From Candidatus Woesearchaeota archaeon (GTDB taxonomy: Archaea > Nanobdellota > Nanobdellia > Woesearchaeales > UBA10216), in NCBI GenBank assembly GCA_013331515.1, contig DUGG01000051.1, positions 1 through 7,611 of the forward strand: a DNA stretch of 7,611 bases, in the 5' to 3' direction. The translations under genes were made by a program, and so were the position numbers. Positions 1 to 6,275 of this stretch are shown here, in pieces. The stretch's first letter is position 1, and each line of letters opens with the position of its first letter. A model generated the notes under the pieces. The model made no database searches. It was not told the origin of the DNA and saw nothing but the letters and a program-made list of their open reading frames with translations.

Positions 1-1
1 C

Positions 2-3000
2 GAGGTCAACGTGACAGTGATAACAGGGGCTCCCCCAAGCGAGATTTACGGCACCCTCTCCGTGAACTCCAGCGTGCTGCGCAACGGCAGCTCTGTGCTG
101 TTCGCCTTTGCCGGAAGCGCGACCAACCTGAACATTACCATAAACCAGACAGAGATGCACAAGCTGGACAACACCTCCGGTGCGATGATTCTCAACGACT
201 CTGGCATAAACGGCGACTACCTGATGGATGATGCCGTTTATTCGGCTTCGTACACGCTCAGCATGCTTAACAACGCCTCGGATGGCATGAAGCAGTTGTT
301 TGCCGACGTGAACGACTCGGCTGCCAACCAGTTCAGGGCTGCGGTCAACGTCACGCTTGACAACACCAGGCCGAACGTGACCATAATGGCAAACGACAAC
401 GTCTCGCTTACCATCTACCGGATCGTGCAGCTGAAAGTGACAGTCAATGATTCTGTCGGTGTCGGCTCCTGCCGCTTTGCCAATGAGGACCGCGCTTTCA
501 CCGGCTGGGAACCGTGCGCTGCCGGCACCGCCCTGAAGGTGTGGCAGCTTTCAACCAGCTCTGCAAACAAAACTGTTGTCGTGCAGGCAAGGGACCTGGC
601 GGGCAACGTGCAGGAGCACAATGATACGATTGAGCTCAAACTGTCGATACCGCTCGGCCCGCTGACCATAAGCCCGCCGGTGGTAAAGAATAATGACAGC
701 ATAACGCTCTTTTATGACTCCGGGACCGCCGGCCTGGCGGTGATAATGAATTCAACAGAGCTTCAACGGCTTGACAACACATCGGCAGTTGATGTCGTGC
801 TGCATGATGATGGGGCTTCCCCTGACAGCGTTGCCAACGATGGCATCTACACGACAAACTACAGCATAAGCATCCTGAACAACGTCTCTGATGGCGTGAA
901 GCGGCTCACGCTCACGGCCAACGACTCCGAGGGTAACTACTTCAGGCCCGCCGCCAATGTCACGCTTGACAACACCCGGCCGAATGCCACGGTGGCAATA
1001 CTCGGGCTGAGCCCTGCCGGGTTTGCAAACGCCAGCACGGAATACACGTTCAGCCGCTCTGTCACCCTTGCTGTCTCGTTCAACGACACGCTTGCAGGCG
1101 TTGGCAGCTGCCGCTTTGCAAATGAAAACCTGGAGTTCACCGGGTGGGAGGGCTGCCAGCAGGCAAAGGGCTGGCTGCTGTCTGATGGGAATGGCAACAA
1201 GACGGTCGTGGTTGAGGTGCGCGATGCTGCCGGGAACGCCAACAGGACCAATGACACGATATTCCTCAACACCTCCGGGGCCGGCATTGACCTGAGCCCG
1301 CCGGCAACCCCAACTGTAGTTGACGACGGCAGGTACACGGGCATTGATAATTCGCTGCACGCAAGGTGGAACTCAACTGACTACGAGAACACACTTCTCG
1401 GCAGGTCTCTTGAATGGGAGTACAGGATAGCTTTTGACAGCTTCGCAAGGCGGCTGAATGACACATGGCAGTATTCCGGCACATCATCAGATGTTACCGT
1501 CTACGGACTGAACTTGAGCAACGGCACCAATTACATGTTTGAAGTCCGCGCGATAAACACTGCCGGCGTGAGGAGCGCCAATGGCACCAGCGACGGCATA
1601 ACCGTGGACATCTCGGCGCCTTCTGCCCCTTCAGTAAACAGCACCCATGCTCAGAATGCATGGAGCTCCGGCAGCTCGGTGCAGTTCAACTGGACGTCAA
1701 CCGACACCATCTCCGGAGTGGTATCTTACAGCTATGTGCTTGACAGGAATGCAACAACGATACCTGACAATGTTCCTGAATCTGAGAACGATCACACCGG
1801 CCTTGCCTCATCTTACAACGATGGCAAGTCGACGATAATAAAGTACAACGGCACCGGAACCGCGGCAGCCGTCTTTGTTGAGGTAAGGGCAAACCTGTCA
1901 TCCAATGACGTTGTCAGGGTGACTGTGCAGCTTGCCGAGGGCTCAACCGAGAGCAGCGATGCCATGGGTCTGAGGGCATACCTGGTACAGGCAGTGCCGA
2001 CAGCCTTCGCGATGAACTCAAGTAATATCAGCCTGATATCCGACACCAGCCAGGATGTGGCGTTCGCCTCTTCAGTGCTTGATTCAACAGCCTACACGGT
2101 TGAGCTGCCTGTTGGCACCGCAGTCACCGGCTCGGCGTTCTTCGTTGCCGTGGCCGGCGATGTTTCAGACGACGGCAACAGGCATAACCTGAGGGTTGCG
2201 GCGTCAAACACCTCGATTGACCAGGCTGTCCAGAGCTATGTGTGCACTGAGGGCGGCTCATGCAGCAACACTACGGGCACTGCCGGCTACGCCATAAAAG
2301 TTGAGCTGCGCGACCTCAGGCAGGATGAGATATGGGACCGCACCTATACTGTGGGTGATGGCAGCTTCCACTTCCATGTCAAGGCAAGGGACGCTGCGGG
2401 AAACATAGGGCAGGCGGCAAACTACACTATACTTGTGGACTCCTCCCAGCCGTCAACGCCACAGCTGAATGAAACGTCCCAGTACACGAATACGACTTCA
2501 GTCACGTTCAACTGGACGCATAGCACCGACGCGGACTCCGGCGTGGACAACTATTCCCTCCAGGTTGACAGCAATTCCGACTTCAGCAGCCCTGAATACT
2601 ATCAATGGGTCGGCAATGTGACCAACAGGACGGTCACCGGCCTCACGGCAGATGCCACTTACCACGCTAGGGTCCATTCGAGGAACCTTGCCGGCGTCAA
2701 CAGCAGCTGGAGCAGCGCGGTCAGCACGGTGATAGACACCACTGCTCCTTCGATAACGTTCAGCAAGCCCAGCTCGACAGGTGTGGTGGCATCGCAGGAT
2801 GTCGTGCTTGCCGTCAACACGGACGAGAAGGCCATGTGCACCTACAGGGAGGGCTCTGACCCGTACAGGAACTTCACCTACACCAACAGCACTTATCATG
2901 AGGCAAGGGCAAGCACCGGCACCGGCTCCAGGAGCTTTGACGTGCAGTGCAAGGATGTTGTGCTGAACACGGGCACCGCGACGCTCACGTTCACTGTAAG

Positions 3001-3733
3001 CACAACTTCAACAGCCTCGTCATTGGCGCTGCAAAGCCCGGCGGCGTTCACTGGCGATGTTGTGAAGACAGACGTGATAGTGACGACCTCATTAGGCCAG
3101 CGCCTTGGTGAGATTGGCGAGGCAGCGTTCGCGCTGAAGCTGAACGGCGCTGACGTGGCTGACTTTTCAGTGTTTGACAACGGCGCAGGCAACTACACGC
3201 TCATGTTTGACGCCCCGCCTGTGAACGGCTCCTACGCGATGCGGGTTGACGTCGGGGCCGCGACAGCCACTGGCACGCTTACTGTGCAGGCGCTGCTGTT
3301 TACCGTGCAGTATGTCCAGCCGGGCGTGTCCGCAAGCGCGGCTGACCGGCTGGTCTACTTCGTTGCCGGCAACTTCACCCTTGGGCTGGCAACGGACAGC
3401 AGGAGCAGCTTCAGGACGTCAACGTCAACCGCGCTCAACCAGACATCAGACGCCAAGGACGGGACCGCATACATTTTCGTGACCAGGCAAAGCGGCGATG
3501 TGGAGAGGGTGGAAGGGCTGCTCAAGGAGAGGAAGTTCCTTGACGCCATCAACCCCAGCTTTGGCTACGCCATAGACAAGGATGCATTTGTCGTCTTCAC
3601 CGACCTTGAGTACGACGACATTACGCTGAGCGGAAACAGGACGCTGACGACAGGAAGGTACAACCTTATCATAGAGAACAAGGGATTTGACACGACAGTC
3701 AACAAGACGAAGCTGGAAGTGAGGGTGCAGTGA
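2..3733 (+). CDS. Large multi-domain Ig/FN3-like surface glycoprotein or adhesin, 5'-truncated by the window edge
   Basis: The reading frame is open from base 2 and ends at TGA 3731-3733. The first internal start, GTG at 11, is unlikely to be real because similar modular sequence runs to the edge. Residues here are numbered from that GTG (1240 aa). Modules in order: two tandem ~205-residue Ig-like copies (16-216, 217-420), each with a DG-rich loop ending in an [DA][GA]xY motif, like choice-of-anchor X-type domains, and a GSCRFAN...FTGWExC cysteine pair (C154/C169, C367/C382). Next come an FN3-like domain (~428-538), a second FN3-like domain split by an insertion (~537-812), a third (~812-912), an Ig-like domain with C943/C980 (~911-998), a beta domain (~1000-1092) and an unfamiliar C-terminal domain (~1093-1240). 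About 58 N-X-S/T sequons imply an extracellular glycoprotein. No C-terminal membrane helix or sorting signal is visible. I infer a cell-surface or pilus-associated adhesin; the ligand is unknown. Confidence 0.85.
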   Translation, partial: EVNVTVITGAPPSEIYGTLSVNSSVLRNGSSVLFAFAGSATNLNITINQTEMHKLDNTSGAMILNDSGINGDYLMDDAVYSASYTLSMLNNASDGMKQLFADVNDSAANQFRAAVNVTLDNTRPNVTIMANDNVSLTIYRIVQLKVTVNDSVGVGSCRFANEDRAFTGWEPCAAGTALKVWQLSTSSANKTVVVQARDLAGNVQEHNDTIELKLSIPLGPLTISPPVVKNNDSITLFYDSGTAGLAVIMNSTELQRLDNTSAVDVVLHDDGASPDSVANDGIYTTNYSISILNNVSDGVKRLTLTANDSEGNYFRPAANVTLDNTRPNATVAILGLSPAGFANASTEYTFSRSVTLAVSFNDTLAGVGSCRFANENLEFTGWEGCQQAKGWLLSDGNGNKTVVVEVRDAAGNANRTNDTIFLNTSGAGIDLSPPATPTVVDDGRYTGIDNSLHARWNSTDYENTLLGRSLEWEYRIAFDSFARRLNDTWQYSGTSSDVTVYGLNLSNGTNYMFEVRAINTAGVRSANGTSDGITVDISAPSAPSVNSTHAQNAWSSGSSVQFNWTSTDTISGVVSYSYVLDRNATTIPDNVPESENDHTGLASSYNDGKSTIIKYNGTGTAAAVFVEVRANLSSNDVVRVTVQLAEGSTESSDAMGLRAYLVQAVPTAFAMNSSNISLISDTSQDVAFASSVLDSTAYTVELPVGTAVTGSAFFVAVAGDVSDDGNRHNLRVAASNTSIDQAVQSYVCTEGGSCSNTTGTAGYAIKVELRDLRQDEIWDRTYTVGDGSFHFHVKARDAAGNIGQAANYTILVDSSQPSTPQLNETSQYTNTTSVTFNWTHSTDADSGVDNYSLQVDSNSDFSSPEYYQWVGNVTNRTVTGLTADATYHARVHSRNLAGVNSSWSSAVSTVIDTTAPSITFSKPSSTGVVASQDVVLAVNTDEKAMCTYREGSDPYRNFTYTNSTYHEARASTGTGSRSFDVQCKDVVLNTGTATLTFTVSTTSTASSLALQSPAAFTGDVVKTDVIVTTSLGQRLGEIGEAAFALKLNGADVADFSVFDNGAGNYTLMFDAPPVNGSYAMRVDVGAATATGTLTVQALLFTVQYVQPGVSASAADRLVYFVAGNFTLGLATDSRSSFRTSTSTALNQTSDAKDGTAYIFVTRQSGDVERVEGLLKERKFLDAINPSFGYAIDKDAFVVFTDLEYDDITLSGNRTLTTGRYNLIIENKGFDTTVNKTKLEVRVQ
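56..658 (+). repeat. Tandem protein-module repeat, copy A
   Basis: First copy of a ~200-residue module inside the large surface protein (residues 16-216). Landmarks shared with copy B are LDNTS, LNNxSDGxK, NVTLDNTRPN, VGSCRFANE, FTGWExC, NKTVVV and RDxAGN. The DNA is also conserved: GTCACGCTTGACAACACC at 350-367 recurs exactly at 959-976. Confidence 0.85.
659..1270 (+). repeat. Tandem protein-module repeat, copy B
   Basis: Second copy of the module (residues 217-420). The offset from copy A is 202-203 residues up to NVTLDNTRPN and 213 at GSCRFAN, so copy B carries about ten extra residues (near 326-350) between those landmarks. Both copies keep the two cysteines 15 residues apart, which probably form a disulfide. 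Confidence 0.85.
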
Positions 3734-3896
3734 ATAAGGCGGGCGGAAAAAAAGAAAGAAATGGGTTCCAAAATTGGTCAGAAGAACCATTGGTTACTCC
3801 ACAGCTATCCGGATTCAAAAATTTTCCCTTGCAACCTGGAGGGATGATATTCCCTGCTCCGGCGCATAATCCTGCTGCAATTGATACTTTTTCATT
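3734..3896. other. Intergenic spacer between the large surface gene and the pilin-like cluster
   Basis: No gene is visible. The spacer holds a purine run just after the stop codon (3746-3760), a small inverted repeat AACCA-T-TGGTT (3785-3795), an AT-rich CAAAAATTTTC stretch (3817-3827), a weak imperfect hairpin built on GGGA/TCCC (3841-3854), and a T-rich stretch TTTTTCATTTT (3888-3898). The T-rich part could serve as an archaeal-type U-tract terminator for the upstream gene. The AT-rich parts could hold the promoter of the next gene. No TATA box stands out at a convincing distance from a start. Confidence 0.35.
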
Positions 3897-4430
3897 TTGG
3901 GCGTGTTAACTTTGAATAAGCTGCTGAACGGCAAGAAGGGCCAGTTCTACATACTGATAGCCCTCATCCTGATATCCTACGCTTTCACGCTTGCAAGGCA
4001 GGACGTCCCTGTGCGGAAGCAGAAGGACTCATTCCAGCTCCTGCACGAGGGCTACATGGCCGAAGCCCCCATAGTCGTGAACAACGCGGTTTACGATGAG
4101 GCCAACGCGACTGCGCGGCTGGCCAACTTCACCAATGTTTACATGGAGTTTGCACGGTCAAGCGAGCCCGGCTTTAGGATGGCCTACCTTTTCAGCCACG
4201 ATGGCGCACTGACGACAGGCAACCGGCTGGAGGAACCTCTCAACGTGACGCTCGGAAGCTCCAGCTACATAATCAACCCTGACGCTGAACTCACCCTGGG
4301 CGCTGCCAATGAAACCTTGCAGCTTGGCGGGTTGTCTTACCTGTTCCAGTTTTCCCCGGAAAGGCTTCAGCTCAAGGCAGTTTTCAGGGCAGCTGACAAG
4401 CTCACCAAAAGGGTGTTTGTGTATGGCTGA
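3897..4430 (+). CDS. Pilin-like membrane/surface protein with KKG|QFYIL signal segment
   Basis: A protein of up to 177 residues. The N-terminus runs LNGKKGQFYILIALILISYAF, a short basic leader followed by a hydrophobic segment (about residues 16-31), which resembles an archaeal class III (prepilin peptidase) signal with possible cleavage between Gly15 and Gln16; Gln at +1 occurs in some archaeal pilins. The rest (about 34-177) is predicted extracytoplasmic, has sequons such as NAT, NFT, NVT and NET, and has no cysteine, unlike the three pilin-like proteins downstream. The start is uncertain: TTG 3897, GTG 3903 and TTG 3912 are all in frame with no clear Shine-Dalgarno sequence. The last gives the leader length most typical of pilins. 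The gene ends 38-53 bp before the next one, which has its own TATA box. I do not recognise a named family; an alternative is a simple N-anchored surface protein. Confidence 0.75.
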   Translation: MGVLTLNKLLNGKKGQFYILIALILISYAFTLARQDVPVRKQKDSFQLLHEGYMAEAPIVVNNAVYDEANATARLANFTNVYMEFARSSEPGFRMAYLFSHDGALTTGNRLEEPLNVTLGSSSYIINPDAELTLGAANETLQLGGLSYLFQFSPERLQLKAVFRAADKLTKRVFVYG

Positions 4431-4442
4431 CGCCCTGCCGAC

Positions 4443-4457
4443 CGAAAAGCTTTAAAC
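4443..4457 (+). promoter_or_regulatory. Archaeal BRE/TATA promoter for the pilin gene at 4484
   Basis: CGAAAAG (4443-4449, BRE-like purine tract) is followed directly by CTTTAAAC (4450-4457, TATA box). With the usual ~26-nt spacing from box centre to transcription start, the start falls near 4480. That makes the transcript nearly leaderless on ATG 4484 and would exclude the upstream ATG codons at 4469 and 4475 as starts. Confidence 0.6.
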
Positions 4458-4483
4458 AGGCACTCACAATGGGAATGGGCGGA

Positions 4484-4948
4484 ATGGTGCATGGGTGGAA
4501 AAAGAGGGGCGTTTCAGAGTGGCTGTCCTGGGTGCTCCTGACAGCATTTGTGGTGATGGTTGGCGCCTTTGTGATGCAATGGACCCGAAGCCAGACCACG
4601 GAGACTGTTGATGACCTCACTGCTAAGGGCGAGGTGCTGGCTGCCTGCCAGGAATCAGGGGTGAGCGTCGATACCTACTGCCAAAATACGCAAACTTTAA
4701 ATATAAACGTGACAAATAACAACAACCGCAAAGTTGATGGCCTGCTGGTCAGGGCGTTTGACATTTACAACAACCCTCAGGGCGGGAGCAAGAACGTCAG
4801 CATAAGCCCGGAAAAGTCAAAGGCGCTGCAGGTTGTGAAGCAGGGCATACTCAAGAGGGCAGAAGTGATGCCAATCATAACGGTTGGCAAAAAAAGGGCG
4901 GTGTGCCAGAGCAGGAAGATAACCTTGGAAGACATTGGCTTTTGCTAG
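4484..4948 (+). CDS. Archaeal type IV pilin-like protein (four-cysteine)
   Basis: A 154-residue protein from ATG 4484 (159 from ATG 4469). Leader MVHGWKKRG, then VSEWLSWVLLTAFVVMVGAF, the class III signal arrangement with probable cleavage after Gly9. This is the architecture of archaeal type IV pilin N-terminal domains: the hydrophobic helix would form the filament core or membrane anchor and the rest sits outside the cell. The GAFVMQWTR stretch matches GAVVMNWGR in the pilin at 5297, and in both the Trp is exactly 22 residues before the first cysteine. Cysteines are at 55, 66, 141 and 154. The mature part is beta-rich with sequons NVT and NVS. The start is chosen from TATA spacing. Family membership is well supported; filament formation, as opposed to a minor pilin or anchored sensor role, is not shown. 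Confidence 0.82.
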   Translation: MVHGWKKRGVSEWLSWVLLTAFVVMVGAFVMQWTRSQTTETVDDLTAKGEVLAACQESGVSVDTYCQNTQTLNINVTNNNNRKVDGLLVRAFDIYNNPQGGSKNVSISPEKSKALQVVKQGILKRAEVMPIITVGKKRAVCQSRKITLEDIGFC

Positions 4949-4960
4949 GGCAAAAAAGAG

Positions 4961-4965
4961 GGTGA
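4961..4965 (+). promoter_or_regulatory. GGTGA ribosome binding site deciding the TTG start at 4970
   Basis: GGTGA (inside GAGGGTGAG) matches the archaeal anti-Shine-Dalgarno end of 16S rRNA and lies 4 nt before TTG 4970. This supports the non-ATG start of the two-TM protein. Confidence 0.6.
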
Positions 4966-4969
4966 GCAG

Positions 4970-5293
4970 TTGTCGCTTCAAAAAAAGGCAAAAACGTCGG
5001 TTAACGAGGAGTTGCTGCTCTCGCTTGAAATTGAGAAGTCAAAGCTCAACCGCGAGAAGAGCCTGCTTCTGCTTGACAAATCGCTGCTCATGTATTTTGC
5101 CTTCCTTATCATAGGCGTTGTGGGCTTTGTCAACAAGTTCCTTGACGCCAGGTACCTTAACATAATGATTGTGTTGAGCTTTGGCGTCCTTGCAGTAGGG
5201 CTGGTGCCGTACATGTTGACAATGGGCCGCGAGGAAAAGCGGCTCAACACGCTGATTCAGGCGTATCAGGGAAAGAAGAAAAAAGGTGGGTAA
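4970..5293 (+). CDS. Small two-TM protein with charged helical (possibly coiled-coil) N-terminus
   Basis: A 107-residue protein starting at TTG behind a GGTGA site. Residues 12-40 are leucine-rich, charged and predicted helical (EELLLSLEIEKSKL and following), probably cytoplasmic and able to form a coiled coil. Two membrane segments follow at about 39-57 (MYFAFLIIGVVGFV) and 62-84 (YLNIMIVLSFGVLAVGLVPYML) with only a few residues between them. The C-terminus is basic and ends in KKKKGG. A hairpin with both ends inside the cell fits the positive-inside rule. It lies 21 bp after one pilin and 3 bp before another, so a role tied to those pilins (assembly, anchoring or gating) is a reasonable inference. 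I recognise no named family. It is too short, with too few membrane segments, to be the usual pilus platform protein. Confidence 0.75.
   Translation: MSLQKKAKTSVNEELLLSLEIEKSKLNREKSLLLLDKSLLMYFAFLIIGVVGFVNKFLDARYLNIMIVLSFGVLAVGLVPYMLTMGREEKRLNTLIQAYQGKKKKGG
5285..5289 (+). promoter_or_regulatory. GGTGG ribosome binding site for the pilin at 5297
   Basis: GGTGG overlaps the last codons of the upstream gene and lies 7 nt before ATG 5297. It supports that start over the in-frame ATG at 5309 and suggests coupled translation. Confidence 0.6.
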
Positions 5294-5296
5294 ATA

Positions 5297-5824
5297 ATGG
5301 GTTACACTATGGCAGGCAAGAAAGGCGTTTCGCCACTCATAGCAACCGTGCTTCTGATAGCGTTTGCTGTCGCCCTTGGCGCGGTTGTGATGAACTGGGG
5401 AAGGGGCTTTGTTCAGCAGCAGACAAGCGAGGCTGAGAAGACGACCCAGACAAAGCTCGGTTGCAGTCTGAAAGTAAACCTGAAAATTGCCGAAATTGAT
5501 GACACGCCCCAGGCATGCTACGGTGGCGCTGCCGATACCGGCTACATAGAGCTCCGGCTCAACAATGAGGACGAGACCAACCCGATAAAGGCGCTGAGCA
5601 TATCCGTAAGCGGTGACAAGGGAACCTACAACAATGAAACGATAAACACCACAATCCCCGTTGGGCTGTCGGCATTCCTCAACCTCAGCTATTCATACAC
5701 ATCCTACGGCAAGATTAAGAGCATCAGGGTGGTCCCGCACATACTTATCGGTGGGGTGCAGACGCCGTGCGGCGGAAGCCCGCTTGAGAAAAGCGCCTCT
5801 GAGATAAGGAACTGCAGCGCATGA
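5297..5824 (+). CDS. Archaeal type IV pilin (KKGVSPLIATVLL class III signal)
   Basis: A 175-residue protein. Leader MGYTMAGKKG, then VSPLIATVLLIAFAVALGAV, the textbook signal of the archaeal type IV pilin N-terminal domain family (DUF1628 / PF07790-like), with expected prepilin-peptidase cleavage after Gly10. The helix (11-33) would embed in the membrane and then pack in the filament core. GAVVMNWGR parallels the pilin at 4484. Residues 56-175 form the predicted beta-rich outer domain, with cysteines at 56, 74, 158 and 173 and sequons at NET, NTT, NLS and NCS. The segment IPVGLSAFLNL resembles IPVGTSQSLRV in the next protein, hinting at a shared fold. The stop codon overlaps the next start as ATGA. 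Major versus minor pilin cannot be told from sequence. Confidence 0.9.
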   Translation: MGYTMAGKKGVSPLIATVLLIAFAVALGAVVMNWGRGFVQQQTSEAEKTTQTKLGCSLKVNLKIAEIDDTPQACYGGAADTGYIELRLNNEDETNPIKALSISVSGDKGTYNNETINTTIPVGLSAFLNLSYSYTSYGKIKSIRVVPHILIGGVQTPCGGSPLEKSASEIRNCSA

Positions 5825-6273
5825 CGATGGCCTGCTTTCGCAACGACAGGAGGGGTGGCTTGACAGGGAAAAAAGCCATTGGATTGATATTTCTCGTTAT
5901 TGGCGTGATGCTGATGTTCTTCATAGTAAGCCAGGGCACCACTATATACCGGGAGTCAAGGGAGGGTGCAGACCAGAAAGGGCTTTCAAGCGTGCGGTGC
6001 GTCAGCTTCATTTACACCATCAGCGACATAACCCCTGCAGGCGATGAACTCCAATTTGAATTCAGGAACGAGATTTCGAGCACCGAAGACGTGCATAACC
6101 TGACTGTTGCCAGCCCGGGCAGCACATGGACCGGCAGCGTCAGCATACCGGTGGGAACGTCCCAATCGCTTAGGGTGCCTGTGAGGGCGGCCTCAAACTT
6201 CACGGTTTACCCTGACAACTGCGCGCTTTTCCCTGCACTGTGCAGTATTGGCGGGGATTGCACACACCACTGA
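5821..6273 (+). CDS. Divergent pilin-like protein with four mature-domain cysteines
   Basis: 150 residues from ATG 5821, which overlaps the upstream stop as ATGA, or 137 from TTG 5860, which sits behind a strong AGGAGG. The shorter form gives a compact leader, MTGKKA, before the hydrophobic helix IGLIFLVIGVMLMFFIV. That leader is pilin-like but lacks a clean KKG cleavage site, so it could be an uncleaved anchor. Numbered from 5821, cysteines in the exposed part are at 60, 134, 141 and 147, the last three clustered near the C-terminus. The beta-rich stretch around 75-130 contains SIPVGTSQSLRV, which parallels the preceding pilin. It ends 2 bp before the next gene. I infer a paralogous minor pilin or pilus-tip component. 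The cleavage site and start are the uncertain points. Confidence 0.78.
   Translation: MTMACFRNDRRGGLTGKKAIGLIFLVIGVMLMFFIVSQGTTIYRESREGADQKGLSSVRCVSFIYTISDITPAGDELQFEFRNEISSTEDVHNLTVASPGSTWTGSVSIPVGTSQSLRVPVRAASNFTVYPDNCALFPALCSIGGDCTHH
5848..5857 (+). promoter_or_regulatory. Strong AGGAGG-type RBS inside the 5' end of the third pilin-like gene
   Basis: AGGAGGGGTG at 5848-5857; its AGGAGG (5848-5853) is 6 nt before the in-frame TTG 5860. It is a better ribosome binding site than anything upstream of ATG 5821 (only AAGGA at 5806-5810), so TTG 5860 may be the real start, or a second one. Confidence 0.45.
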
Positions 6274-6275
6274 AA

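Noticed and set aside
752..1360. Long antisense open frame of 202 codons inside the surface protein gene
   Set aside because: It is the complement of a GC-rich, repetitive coding region; the + strand frame shows clear modular repeats and sequons, so the antisense frame is a shadow.
2519..2584. DADSGVD and DSNSDF segments considered as EF-hand or dockerin-type calcium sites
   Set aside because: The spacing does not complete a DxDxDGxxxE loop and the segments fit FN3 loops; no dockerin repeat or partner cohesin is seen.
3746..3760. Homopurine run after the surface gene's stop, considered as a terminator
   Set aside because: On the transcribed strand it would give an A-rich RNA, not the U-tract used for archaeal termination. 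The T-rich stretch at 3888-3898 is a better but still weak candidate.
4696..4707. TTTAAATATAAA, a strong TATA-like string
   Set aside because: It lies inside the pilin coding sequence (encoding part of TLNINV), with no start codon of a plausible gene at leaderless distance or just beyond.
4970..5293. Two-TM protein considered as a minimal pilus platform (TadC/FlaJ-like) protein
   Set aside because: Only 107 residues and two short membrane segments; platform proteins are much larger with more membrane helices and conserved cytoplasmic loops.
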